A DNA stretch of 64,000 nucleotides from CSP1-5 sp964348275 (GTDB lineage Bacteria; Methylomirabilota; Methylomirabilia; Methylomirabilales; CSP1-5). Location: assembly GCA_964348275.1 (NCBI GenBank), contig CAYGBT010000012.1:6252-70251 (forward strand), read 5' to 3'. Of this stretch, positions 24,367-33,195 are shown piece by piece; position 1 is the first letter of the stretch; each line of letters starts with the position of its first letter. The translations under genes were made by a program, and so were the position numbers. The notes beneath the pieces were generated by a model that saw only the letters and a list, made by a program, of their open reading frames with translations, was not told the origin of the DNA and did no database searches.

Positions 24367-24834
24367 CTACACGGGCTCGGAGAACTTGAGCGTGGTCGGC
24401 TTGACCAGCCGGTCAAAGTCGGCGAAATCCAACTTCATCACCTCGGTGTGAGTCCCGGCGTTGAACGCGATCTCTATGTTATCGGTCAGGCTCTGGGCCA
24501 CCAGCACTGGCAGCCCGTACAGGTTGCCAAACGGCGGCATCGCCCCGGTCTCGCAATCGGGGAAGACCTCTTTAAATTCCGCCTCGGTGGCTAGCTCCAC
24601 ATTCGCTGCGCCCGCCGCTTTCTTGAGCAGGTGCAGATCGATCTTGTGCGCGGCGGGCAGAACCACCATGGTCATTCGGCTGTCCATCTTGACTATGACC
24701 GTCTTGGCCAGCGCCTTGCCCGGGATATGTGTTGCCGCAGCGATCTCCTGTGCCGTGTAGGCTGAGGAATGGCTCATGGTGGTGTAACGCACCTTATGTT
24801 CATCCAAAAATTCCTTCAGTCTCTTCACTGGCAT
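24367..24834 (-). CDS. YbaK/EbsC-type aminoacyl-tRNA deacylase
   Basis: The 155-residue YbaK-domain protein has motifs Tyr-Thr-Ala-Gln-Glu-Ile-Ala-Ala-Ala-Thr-His-Ile-Pro-Gly, Ala-Lys-Thr-Val-Ile-Val-Lys, a central Val-Val-Leu-Pro-Ala-Ala-His-Lys-Ile-Asp and Gly-Ala-Met-Pro-Pro-Phe-Gly-Asn. The Pro-Pro-Phe-Gly motif is the loop that binds the mischarged aminoacyl end. Free-standing family members hydrolyse mischarged tRNAs (such as Cys-tRNA-Pro or Ala-tRNA-Pro). ATG at 24834 follows AAGGAGG with seven bases spacing. An upstream in-frame start (24900) would add residues with no family similarity. Confidence 0.88.
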   Translation of the reverse strand: MPVKRLKEFLDEHKVRYTTMSHSSAYTAQEIAAATHIPGKALAKTVIVKMDSRMTMVVLPAAHKIDLHLLKKAAGAANVELATEAEFKEVFPDCETGAMPPFGNLYGLPVLVAQSLTDNIEIAFNAGTHTEVMKLDFADFDRLVKPTTLKFSEPV

Positions 24835-25078
24835 GGCCCACCTCCTTCGCCTCTGCTTCATCCGCAGCGATACAACCGCGGACACCGCATAGTTTTTCAA
24901 GTGTCTCCACCTATGAAAATAGGCATTTTCAGTACTCTCTCAAGAGCAAAAGGTATACCGTCCTCCCATACACCCCATGTGCACTGGAATCAGGGGGCTA
25001 ACTCACAGGAACTGAAAGGTTTTTTGGCCATGGACCCACGGGGGGGGACGACACCAATATACGCACAAGGCCATAAAC

Positions 25079-25176
25079 TGGGACAGGGCTGCCTCAGCCG
25101 GAGGGTGCAGGCGGGACGTAACCTCCCGTCGTATGGAAGGGATTCCTTCTGAGACCCAAGTGCCCCGGGTCCCAGC
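25079..25176 (+). ncRNA. Candidate structured RNA of four stems
   Basis: The outer stem CTGGGAC (25079-25085) pairs with GTCCCAG (25170-25176), continued by GGGC (25087-25090) with GCCC (25163-25166). Inside, CTCAG (25094-25098) pairs with CTGAG (25150-25154). Two terminal hairpins follow: CGGGA/TCCCG (25113-25129, 7-base loop) and GAAGG-GATT-CCTTC (25137-25150). The design resembles a multi-stem regulatory RNA. The strand is not fixed by sequence alone; plus is written only because nifJ is downstream on that strand. It shares the TGGGAC...GTCCCA pairing with the four dispersed elements but has different spacing (95 against 84), so it is at most a distant relative. Confidence 0.4.
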
Positions 25177-25793
25177 ACTGCCTCATTTTGCGGGGATAAA
25201 CATGCCGAGGCATTACGGGGACTGGAGAAAAAATCCGGCTCCGATCTGACGGGCAATCTGACCGGGCCAACCGATCGAGACAGCTTTCCTTACGAAGGAG
25301 ACGGGGACCCTCCGGAGAGTGTAGTCCAATGAAACCGGAGGCAGGCCATCAATGAGGCAACGGCAGAAATCTGGGACAAATGGGTCTCAGCGGACAACCC
25401 TCATTTTTCGTGAGGTTACGTTGATATCGGAATCCATGCTGCGGCATCCCTGCCCCGCCAGGGAGCTTCTGCTTTTCGCCTGGCTGCCTTGCCTTGGAGT
25501 CCAAGTCCAAGACATGCTTTATTTCTTAATGAGTTAGCGAATTCATGTTGCCAATCAGATCACCGCTGGCAAACCGGCACTCCTCTTGCTCCTGACCTAC
25601 GTCAGGTCGGGGCAGTCTATTTGGTCATCCTCTGATGTGCTCTCGTAGCGCAGGCGACGGCGAGGAAACACATGCAACCCCGTCTCGTGCCTTCCTTCCG
25701 TTGCCGGATTGACCCAGTCCATTTTCTGTCGCTTGGCTCAAAAGATGCATGGCCGACCACTTAAAAACCCTTTGATTCATCCTGGCTTAGCCA

Positions 25794-25812
25794 CAGAATC
25801 AAAAAGATTCTG
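25794..25812 (+). promoter_or_regulatory. Leader hairpin just upstream of nifJ ribosome-binding site
   Basis: CAGAATC (25794-25800), AAAAA, GATTCTG (25806-25812) is a perfect 7-bp stem with a 5-base loop. It ends 11 bases before the GGAGGGG ribosome-binding site of nifJ. It could protect the mRNA 5' end or act as an operator. Confidence 0.45.
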
Positions 25813-25833
25813 ATGAGAAAAATGGAGGGGCTG

Positions 25834-28800
25834 ATGACTAGATCGAAGGAAACGATTGATGGAAACGAGGCAGTAGCGCACGTAGCCCACCTGGTTAATG
25901 ACGTCATCGCCATCTACCCCATCACGCCCTCATCCCCAATGGGCGAGTGGGCGGACCAATGGTCCGCAGAGGGGAGATTCAACATTTGGGGGACCGTCCC
26001 CTTAGTCATCGAAATGCAGAGCGAGGGCGGCGCAGCCGGCGCGGTGCACGGCGCGCTTCAGGCCGGTTCGCTGACGACGACGTTCACCGCGTCCCAGGGC
26101 TTGCTCTTGATGATTCCGAACATGTACAAGATCGCCGGGGAACTCACTTCCACCGTGTTCCACGTGGCCTCCCGTTCCGTCGCGGCCCAGGCCCTCTCCA
26201 TTTTCGGTGATCACAGCGATGTCATGGCCACCCGGGCCACCGGGTTTGCCTTACTGGCGTCCAATTCAGTCCAAGAGGCAATGGATTTTACGCTGATCGC
26301 GCAGGCCGCCACGCTGGAATCTCGTGTCCCGTTCCTCCATTTCTTTGACGGCTTCCGTTCATCTCACGAAGTGATGAAGGTCGAGCTCCTTGCCACGGAA
26401 GACGCCCGTGCCATGATTGATGATGCCTTAGTACGGGCCCATCGCGACCGGGCACTCTCCCCGGATCGGCCGTTTGTCCGCGGCACGGCACAGAACCCGG
26501 ACGTGTTCTTCCAAGCCCGTGAGACGGCCAATCCGTACTATCTGGCCTGCCCGACTATCGTGCAGAACGCCATGGACAAATTCGCCCGCATCGTCGGACG
26601 GCAATACCACCTGTACGACTATGTCGGCGCGCCAGATGCGGACCGCGTGGTGGTATTGATGGGCTCCGGAGCCGAGGCGGCCCAAGAGGTCGTGGAATAT
26701 CTCGTGGCTCAGGGCGAAAAGGTCGGTGTCCTGAAGGTTCGTCTGTACCGCCCCTTCTCGGTGGAGTCTTTCGTCGCCGCGCTGCCTTCCACGGTCCGGA
26801 TCATCGCCGCGCTCGATCGGACCAAGGAGCCGGGTAGCGCGGGCGAGCCCCTGTACCTCGATGTGGTGGCGGCAGTCAACGAAGCGATGGCTCACGGCGA
26901 GGCGCCGTTCCAATCGTTGCCTCGGGTCATCGGCGGGCGATACGGGCTCTCTTCCAAAGAGTTTTCTCCTGCCATGGTTAAGGGTGTCTTCGACGAGATG
27001 GCGAAGACAAAGCCTAAGAACCACTTCACCGTTGGCATCCATGACGACGTGACCCACACGAGCGTGGATTACGACCCAACCTTCTCCACCGAGGAGCCTG
27101 ACACCGTGCGGGCCCTCTTTTACGGGCTGGGCGCCGACGGGACGGTGGGGGCCAACAAGAACTCCATCAAGATTATCGGCGAAGAGACCGACTACCACGC
27201 CCAGGGCTACTTCGTCTTCGATTCGAAGAAGGCTGGGTCGGTCACCATCTCGCATCTGCGCTTTGGCCCCAAGCCAATTCGCTCAACGTACCTCATCGAC
27301 CGGGCGAGCTTCGTCGCCTGTCACCAGTTCTCGTTTCTGGACCGCTTCAACGTGCTTAAGGCGGCCGAGCCCGGCGCTACCTTCCTCCTGAACAGTCCCT
27401 ACGGGCCAGAGGAAGTCTGGGATCACCTCCCCCGCGCCGTCCAAGAACAGATTATCGACAAGAAGTTACGTTTCTTCGTCATTGACGGCTTCAAAGTGGC
27501 CCGGGACGTCGGCATGGGAGGGCGCATCAACACGGTCATGCAACCCTGTTTCTTTGCCCTGAGCGGTGTGCTCCCGCGTGAAGAAGCCATCGCCGCGATC
27601 AAACGCTCCATAGAAACCACCTACGCCAAGCGGGGCGATGCCGTCGTGCGGAAAAACATTGCCGCGGTCGACAGTGCCTTGAACCATCTGCACGAAGTCC
27701 AGGTGCCGAATCAAGTAACCAGTGCCTTCGATATGCGTCCGCCGGCCCCGCCGGAGGCGCCCGAGTTCGTCCGGAAGGTCACCGCCACCATGCTTGCACG
27801 GGAAGGGGATGCCCTGCCGGTCAGCGCCCTGCCAGCTGACGGGACGTATCCGAGTGGAACGACCCAATGGGAAAAAAGCAATCTCGCGTTGGAGATTCCG
27901 GTGTGGGATGCGGACTTGTGCATCCAGTGCGGCAAATGCGTGCTGGTCTGCCCTCACTCGGTCATCCGCGCCAAGGTGTACGATCCCAAGCTGCTGGCCA
28001 ATGCGCCCGCCCCCTTCAAGTCTGCGCCGGCGCGCTGGCGCGAGTTCGGAGACCTGCACTACACGTTGCAGGTTGCGCCGGAAGATTGCACCGGCTGCAC
28101 CCTTTGCGTGGAGGTGTGCCCGGTCAAGAACAAGACCGAGGTGCGTCTCAAAGCCATCAACATGATGCCGCAGCCCCCAATCCGCGACGAGGAGGCCCAG
28201 AACTGGAACTTCTTCCTCACCCTCCCCGAGATGGACCGAGGGGTGCTGAGCCTGTCCCAGGTGAAAGACACTCAGTTACTCGAGCCGCTGTTCGAATTCT
28301 CGGGCGCCTGCGCAGGCTGTGGCGAAACGCCCTACCTCAAGCTGATGAGCCAACTCTTCGGTGACCGTGCCATGGTTGCCAACGCCACCGGCTGTTCTTC
28401 AATCTTTGGAGGCAATCTGCCAACCACGCCGTGGACGTTCAACCGCGACGGACGCGGACCCGCGTGGTCCAATTCCTTGTTCGAAGACAACGCCGAGTTC
28501 GGCCTGGGCATGCGGCTGGCCCTGGATAAGCAGACGGAATACGCCCATGAGTTGCTCACCCGGCTCTCGGGACAAGTTGGCGACGACCTCGCTCGGGGGC
28601 TCCTCAACGCCAATCAAACCACCGAGACCGGCATCCAAGAGCAACGCGAGCGCGTAAAGCAGCTCAAAGAGCGGCTGCGCGGCATCAACACGCCTGAGGC
28701 GCGTGATCTGCTCAGCCTCGCCGATGTGTTGGTCAAGAAGAGCGTCTGGATCGCCGGAGGCGATGGGTGGGCGTACGATATTGGCTTCGGGGGACTGGAC

Positions 28801-29415
28801 CATGTGCTGGCATCAGGACGCAACGTCAACGTCCTGGTGCTCGATACCGAGGTCTACTCCAACACCGGTGGCCAGGCGTCCAAAGCGACACCCCGCGCGG
28901 CGGTGGCCAAGTTTGCCGCCGCGGGCAAGCCCGTGCCTAAAAAGGACCTGGCGATGATTGCCATGACCTACGGCAATATCTACGTGGCGCGCGTCGCGAT
29001 GGGGAGTAGCGATACCCAGACGGTGAAGGCTTTCCTGGAAGCTGAAGCGTATGACGGGCCATCCCTCATCGTTGCCTACTGCCACTGCATCGCCCACGGC
29101 TACGATATGGCCCACGGGTTGGAGCAGCAAAAAGCCGCCGTCCTGTCCGGATACTGGCCCTTGTTCCGTTACAACCCCGACCTCGTCAAGCAAGGCAAGA
29201 ATCCGCTCCAGCTCGACTCCAAGGCGCCCACCCTGCCCTTGGAGAAATACATCTACAACGAAACCCGCTACACGATGTTGGCCCGTAGCAAACCCGACCA
29301 GGCGCGGTGGTTGCTGGAAAACGCGCAGGAGGACGTGCGGATGCGCTGGCGGCTCTATGAGCACTGGGCACGCATGCAGGTGAATGGCAAGACCAAGGAG
29401 GACCGCAATGACTGA
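25834..29415 (+). CDS. nifJ: Pyruvate:ferredoxin (flavodoxin) oxidoreductase
   Basis: This is the single-chain, 1193-residue enzyme that oxidises pyruvate to acetyl-CoA and CO2 with reduction of ferredoxin or flavodoxin, or makes pyruvate in reverse. Domain order: N-terminal Tyr-Pro-Ile-Thr-Pro-Ser-Ser-Pro-Met region; domain II; the gamma-type domain; two [4Fe-4S] motifs Cys-Ile-Gln-Cys-Gly-Lys-Cys (about residue 695) and Cys-Thr-Gly-Cys-Thr-Leu-Cys (about 751); then the thiamine-diphosphate domain with Gly-Ala-Cys-Ala-Gly-Cys-Gly-Glu-Thr-Pro and Gly-Gly-Asp-Gly-Trp-Ala-Tyr-Asp. ATG at 25834 has GGAGGGG four bases before it; an upstream ATG at 25822 would overlap this site. Length is normal for the family. 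Confidence 0.95.
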   Translation: MTRSKETIDGNEAVAHVAHLVNDVIAIYPITPSSPMGEWADQWSAEGRFNIWGTVPLVIEMQSEGGAAGAVHGALQAGSLTTTFTASQGLLLMIPNMYKIAGELTSTVFHVASRSVAAQALSIFGDHSDVMATRATGFALLASNSVQEAMDFTLIAQAATLESRVPFLHFFDGFRSSHEVMKVELLATEDARAMIDDALVRAHRDRALSPDRPFVRGTAQNPDVFFQARETANPYYLACPTIVQNAMDKFARIVGRQYHLYDYVGAPDADRVVVLMGSGAEAAQEVVEYLVAQGEKVGVLKVRLYRPFSVESFVAALPSTVRIIAALDRTKEPGSAGEPLYLDVVAAVNEAMAHGEAPFQSLPRVIGGRYGLSSKEFSPAMVKGVFDEMAKTKPKNHFTVGIHDDVTHTSVDYDPTFSTEEPDTVRALFYGLGADGTVGANKNSIKIIGEETDYHAQGYFVFDSKKAGSVTISHLRFGPKPIRSTYLIDRASFVACHQFSFLDRFNVLKAAEPGATFLLNSPYGPEEVWDHLPRAVQEQIIDKKLRFFVIDGFKVARDVGMGGRINTVMQPCFFALSGVLPREEAIAAIKRSIETTYAKRGDAVVRKNIAAVDSALNHLHEVQVPNQVTSAFDMRPPAPPEAPEFVRKVTATMLAREGDALPVSALPADGTYPSGTTQWEKSNLALEIPVWDADLCIQCGKCVLVCPHSVIRAKVYDPKLLANAPAPFKSAPARWREFGDLHYTLQVAPEDCTGCTLCVEVCPVKNKTEVRLKAINMMPQPPIRDEEAQNWNFFLTLPEMDRGVLSLSQVKDTQLLEPLFEFSGACAGCGETPYLKLMSQLFGDRAMVANATGCSSIFGGNLPTTPWTFNRDGRGPAWSNSLFEDNAEFGLGMRLALDKQTEYAHELLTRLSGQVGDDLARGLLNANQTTETGIQEQRERVKQLKERLRGINTPEARDLLSLADVLVKKSVWIAGGDGWAYDIGFGGLDHVLASGRNVNVLVLDTEVYSNTGGQASKATPRAAVAKFAAAGKPVPKKDLAMIAMTYGNIYVARVAMGSSDTQTVKAFLEAEAYDGPSLIVAYCHCIAHGYDMAHGLEQQKAAVLSGYWPLFRYNPDLVKQGKNPLQLDSKAPTLPLEKYIYNETRYTMLARSKPDQARWLLENAQEDVRMRWRLYEHWARMQVNGKTKEDRND

Positions 29416-30418
29416 TCTCTCTACGAGCTACCTGGGTCTTACCTTGAAGAACCCGTTGGTGGCCTCTGCCTCGCCCCTGTCCGAGGACATCGACAACATC
29501 CGGCGGATGGAGGATGCAGGTGCCGCGGCCGTGGTGCTGCATTCCCTGTTCGAGGAGCAGATCACTTTGGAAAGCCATGACCTGGATTTCCATCTCACCC
29601 ACGGCACTGACTCCTTCGCCGAGGCACTGAGTTACTTCCCGGATATGACCGACTACAATCTAGGGCCCGAAGGCTACCTGGACCACGTTCGTCGGGCCAA
29701 AGCCGCCGTGGACATTCCCATCATTGGCAGCCTCAACGGTATCTCAACCGGCGGTTGGATTACGTACGCTCAGAAGATCGAGCAGGCCGGCGCTGACGCC
29801 CTCGAGCTGAATGTTTACTTCATTCCCACCGACCCGGAGATGACAGGGGCCGCGATCGAGCAGATGTATTGCGACCTCGTCCACGACGTGAAGGCCAGTG
29901 TCCGCATCCCTGTGGCTGTCAAAATCGGCCACGCCTTCAGCGCCATTGCCAATATGGCGCGGCGTCTCGACCAGGTGGCTGCCGACGCGATCGTGTTTTT
30001 CAACCGCTTCTACCAGCCAGACTTCGACCTAGAACATCTCGAGGTCGTGCCCAGCTTGACCTTGAGCAGTTCCTACGAACTGCTTCTCCGGATCCACTGG
30101 GTGGCGATTTTGTATGGACACCTCCGCGCCGACCTCGCGGTGACTGGCGGGGTACACACGGCTCACGATGTGTTGAAGGCGATGATGGCCGGGGCGCGGG
30201 TGGCGATGATGACCTCCGCGCTGCTCAAACGTGGGATCGAGCACCTGACGACACTCGAGCGCGATCTCGTAGCCTGGATGGAGGATCACGAATACGAGTC
30301 TATCCGCCAGATGCAAGGGAGCATGAGCCATCGGTCGGTGGCTGAGCCCTCCGCTTTCAAGCGGGCCAACTATATGCGCGTGCTCCGCTCTTACTCTCTT
30401 CGCATGTCGGCTCTCTGA
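29408..30418 (+). CDS. Dihydroorotate dehydrogenase-like flavoprotein paired with NifJ
   Basis: The 336-residue TIM barrel has Gly-Leu-Thr-Leu-Lys-Asn-Pro-Leu-Val-Ala-Ser-Ala-Ser-Pro-Leu-Ser at the start, the FMN-binding Val-Lys-Ile-Gly near the middle and Val-Thr-Gly-Gly-Val-His for the FMN phosphate near the end. The usual Cys/Ser base and the pyrimidine-binding set of true PyrD are not obvious. The gene overlaps nifJ by eight bases (ATGACTGA), and this pairing of a DHOD-like protein with NifJ is common in bacteria. It is therefore more likely an accessory redox partner than the pyrimidine enzyme. Exact activity is unknown. Confidence 0.85.
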   Translation: MTDLSTSYLGLTLKNPLVASASPLSEDIDNIRRMEDAGAAAVVLHSLFEEQITLESHDLDFHLTHGTDSFAEALSYFPDMTDYNLGPEGYLDHVRRAKAAVDIPIIGSLNGISTGGWITYAQKIEQAGADALELNVYFIPTDPEMTGAAIEQMYCDLVHDVKASVRIPVAVKIGHAFSAIANMARRLDQVAADAIVFFNRFYQPDFDLEHLEVVPSLTLSSSYELLLRIHWVAILYGHLRADLAVTGGVHTAHDVLKAMMAGARVAMMTSALLKRGIEHLTTLERDLVAWMEDHEYESIRQMQGSMSHRSVAEPSAFKRANYMRVLRSYSLRMSAL

Positions 30419-30422
30419 CAAA

Positions 30423-30501
30423 CCCCTCAAGCCGGCACGGTGACCACCGTGGGCATACATCACGGGCGAGCGGTCGACCCGGCAGCGGATGCATTGAGGG
30501 G
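30423..30501. terminator. Nested inverted repeats between convergent genes
   Basis: CCCCTCAA (30423-30430) is complementary to TTGAGGGG (30494-30501). Inside, CACGGT (30436-30441) pairs with ACCGTG (30446-30451). The structure fills the short gap between the convergent DHOD-like and Cdc48-like genes and could end transcription from both sides. Confidence 0.45.
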
Positions 30502-30510
30502 GAATCGTTC

Positions 30511-32805
30511 TTACAAGTAATGGCCGAGCACATCGTCGCGGCGGGGGATGGCCTGGCGCAGCCGCTTGCCGACCTCGGTATACTCTCGCTCCATCGCGTC
30601 GCTGACGGAGGGAAGCGTCTCCTGAAGGGCGGCGAGAAAGTCCCCCTGGGTGACCGTCTTCGCCTCCACGTCCCCGCGGAGGGCTAGCTGGGCAGCCTTC
30701 ATGCAGAGGGATGCCAAGTCGGCTCCGGTGTACCGGTCGGTTCGACGAACGAGGTCCTCCAGGTCCACGTCTCCTGCCAGCGGCATGCGGCGGGTATGGA
30801 CGGACAGGATCTCGCGCCGACACTGGGCATCCGGCACCGGCACATACACGAGCGCATCAAAGCGCCCGGGCCGCAGCAGCGCCGGGTCGATGAGATCGGG
30901 CCGGTTGGTGGCCCCAAGGATGACCACGCCACGCAGCTCCTCCAGCCCGTCGAGTTCCGACAGAAGCTGGTTCACAATCCGCTCGGTGACATGTGGCTCT
31001 CCCACGGCCATCCCGCGCCGGGGTACGAGAGCATCGACTTCGTCGAAGAATACGATGGCGGGAGCCACCTGGCGGGCTTTGGCAAAAAACTCCCTGATGC
31101 GCTGCTCTGACTCGCCGTACCACTTCGAGAGGAGGTCACTCCCCTTGGCCAGCATGAAGTTGGCTTGCGCCTCATTGGCGACCGCCTTGGCCAGCAGAGT
31201 CTTCCCGGTGCCCGGAGGACCGTACAGGAGGACCCCCTTGGGGGGCCTGATCCCCAGACGTTCGAAGGCCTGGGGATAGGTGAGGGGCAGCTCCACGGTT
31301 TCGCGCAGGGTTCGTTTGACCTGGGCCAAACCACCGATGTCCGCCCAAGTCACCCGGGGAACCTCGATCAGGAGCTCGCGCAGGGCCGACGGGCGGATAC
31401 GGCGGAGGGCCTGGCTGAAATCCTCGTGGGCCACCACCAAGCGTTCTAGAATTTCGCGGGGAAAGGTCTCCATAGTCAGGTCCAGCTCTGGGAGGACTCG
31501 CCGGAGGGCGTTCAGGGCGGCCTCCCGGCAGATGGCAGCGAGGTCCGACCCGACGCAGCCGTGAGTGAGGTCCGCCACCCAGTCCACATTCACATCGGCG
31601 GCTAGCGGCATGGCCCGCGTGTGGATAGTCAGGATCTCGCGCCTGCCGTTCCGATCCGGCACCCGCAGTTCGATCTCCCGGTCGAACCGGCCAGGGCGGC
31701 GTAGCGCCAGGTCAACGGCAGCCACCCGGTTCGTGGCTCCCATGACGATGACGTTGCCCCGCGGCGTCAGGCCATCCATCAAGGTGAGGAGCTGAGCCAC
31801 CACGCGGCGCTCCACCTCGCCCGTCACCGCTTCGCGCTTCGGCGCGATCGAGTCGAGCTCGTCGATAAAGATGATGGCAGGTGGGTTCTCTTGCCCTTCC
31901 TGAAAAATGGCTCGAAGGCGCTCCTCCGACTCGCCGTAGAATCGCCCCATGATCTCGGGCCCGTTGATGGAGGCAAAGTGCGCCTTAGCCTCGTTGGCCA
32001 GTGCTTGGGCCAGCAAGGTTTTCCCCGTCCCCGGGGGGCCGTGGATAAGGACCCCTTTGGGGGGAGTGATACCTAGGCGATCAAAAAGCTCTGGATGCTT
32101 CAGGGGGAGCTCGACGACCTCGCGAATCTCGCCGATCACGTCGCCGAGCCCGCCGATGTCGTCGTAGGTGACGTCCGGGACCCTTGCCTCCTTGGCCTCC
32201 ACGTACTCGGGAAGAAGCTCGACCTCGGTCTGGGCAACGATGCGAACGACGCCAGCTGGCACAGTGCTGGCTACAATCAACCGCACCTCGCCCAGTCCAA
32301 CCGCCAAAGATCCTAAGAGACCCCGAAACAACTCTTCCGGATACATTCCAGGGGGGATCATCTCACGAGAGCGCAAGGCCGTTCCGGCCGAGATCAGGTC
32401 ACCTTTCACCACAGGACGGTAGACGAGCGCCTGGCGAAGAGCCTCGCCGGGTGCGATTATGCGGATACCCTTCCGCGCGGGGGCCAGCGTGACTTTCTGG
32501 GCATCCCGCCAGTCTGCCTTCCGGACGTGCACGTAATCCCCGATGCTGGCACGGGCGTTCGTACGGATCACCCCATCCATCCGGATCACATCCAAACCCT
32601 GGTCGACCGAGTGGGCCGGGGCCACCAGGGCAGCTGTTTCCCGCTCAGCCACGATCGACACGACCTCGCCTCGTTCGAGTTCCAGTGCGGCGAAGGCCGC
32701 CTCGCTGACCCGAACGATCCCCCGACCCACATCCTCCTGGCCTGCCTCGGCAACCTTGAGCCGGAGCCCACCTTCTACTTCAGCTCGCTGCATGTGCTTT
32801 TTCAC
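30511..32805 (-). CDS. Cdc48/VCP-like AAA ATPase with two AAA domains
   Basis: The 764-residue protein has the archaeal VAT/Cdc48 layout. It has an N-terminal double-psi beta-barrel region (about 14-185), the conserved Tyr-Asp-Asp-Ile-Gly-Gly-Leu at 214-220, D1 with Gly-Pro-Pro-Gly-Thr-Gly-Lys-Thr at 246-253 and Walker B Ile-Ile-Phe-Ile-Asp-Glu-Leu-Asp, then D2 with Trp-Ala-Asp-Ile-Gly-Gly-Leu, a second identical Walker A and Ile-Val-Phe-Phe-Asp-Glu-Val-Asp. Both Arg-finger segments (Arg-Arg-Pro-Gly-Arg-Phe-Asp and Leu-Arg-Pro-Gly-Arg-Phe-Asp) are present. It should form hexamers that unfold proteins. The start is GTG at 32805 (GAGGG before it) or ATG at 32793. Such genes are scattered in bacteria and suggest past transfer from archaea. 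Confidence 0.93.
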   Translation of the reverse strand: MKKHMQRAEVEGGLRLKVAEAGQEDVGRGIVRVSEAAFAALELERGEVVSIVAERETAALVAPAHSVDQGLDVIRMDGVIRTNARASIGDYVHVRKADWRDAQKVTLAPARKGIRIIAPGEALRQALVYRPVVKGDLISAGTALRSREMIPPGMYPEELFRGLLGSLAVGLGEVRLIVASTVPAGVVRIVAQTEVELLPEYVEAKEARVPDVTYDDIGGLGDVIGEIREVVELPLKHPELFDRLGITPPKGVLIHGPPGTGKTLLAQALANEAKAHFASINGPEIMGRFYGESEERLRAIFQEGQENPPAIIFIDELDSIAPKREAVTGEVERRVVAQLLTLMDGLTPRGNVIVMGATNRVAAVDLALRRPGRFDREIELRVPDRNGRREILTIHTRAMPLAADVNVDWVADLTHGCVGSDLAAICREAALNALRRVLPELDLTMETFPREILERLVVAHEDFSQALRRIRPSALRELLIEVPRVTWADIGGLAQVKRTLRETVELPLTYPQAFERLGIRPPKGVLLYGPPGTGKTLLAKAVANEAQANFMLAKGSDLLSKWYGESEQRIREFFAKARQVAPAIVFFDEVDALVPRRGMAVGEPHVTERIVNQLLSELDGLEELRGVVILGATNRPDLIDPALLRPGRFDALVYVPVPDAQCRREILSVHTRRMPLAGDVDLEDLVRRTDRYTGADLASLCMKAAQLALRGDVEAKTVTQGDFLAALQETLPSVSDAMEREYTEVGKRLRQAIPRRDDVLGHYL

Positions 32806-32823
32806 CGTCCCTCTAGCGTCTTC

Positions 32824-33195
32824 CTATCCTACTATATTCGCCTTCAGTGACTCGATATACTCACTCACGAGCCGCTGCGAGGTTTCCGAGAGTTCTAGTA
32901 ACTCGAGCCCCGTTCGATACACATCGTTTCGTTCTCCGGTGGGCCAGGCCTCCTGACTATAAATGTCCGATCGGACGACGCGGCACCTCAGGCTGACCCT
33001 TTCCCGCGGCAATGAGAGGGTGAGCGAACAGATGGTGCCGGGTCTCACGACATTCGGGTGCTCGATCATGACGCCACCCATGCTGACATCGGCAACAAAC
33101 ACCTTCAAGCCACGGCCGATCCACCCTAACAGCGGTCCGGAAACCCGCCACCGCGGGAATCGCCGCCGCTCTTTTGCCGCTTCTTCACTCTGCAT
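32824..33195 (-). CDS. PilZ-domain protein
   Basis: The 123-residue protein consists of a single PilZ fold. The cyclic-di-GMP binding pattern is visible: an N-terminal Arg-Arg-Arg-Phe-Pro-Arg-Trp (RxxxR) and Asp-Val-Ser-Met-Gly-Gly-Val-Met-Ile (D/NxSxxG). Such stand-alone PilZ proteins act as cyclic-di-GMP receptors in motility, exopolysaccharide or secretion control. GGGGGTGGAG precedes the ATG. It lies 18 bases upstream of the Cdc48-like gene on the same strand, so the two may be co-transcribed. Confidence 0.87.
   Translation of the reverse strand: MQSEEAAKERRRFPRWRVSGPLLGWIGRGLKVFVADVSMGGVMIEHPNVVRPGTICSLTLSLPRERVSLRCRVVRSDIYSQEAWPTGERNDVYRTGLELLELSETSQRLVSEYIESLKANIVG

Larger units (their letters stand above)
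24835..25833. other. Long divergent intergenic region upstream of nifJ
   Basis: About 1 kb without a convincing gene separates the YbaK gene (minus) from nifJ (plus). It contains a candidate structured RNA (25079-25176), a short inverted repeat GACCT-ACGTC-AGGTC near 25596 and a leader hairpin directly before the nifJ ribosome-binding site. The promoters of both genes must lie here, but I could not place hexamers with confidence. Confidence 0.6.
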
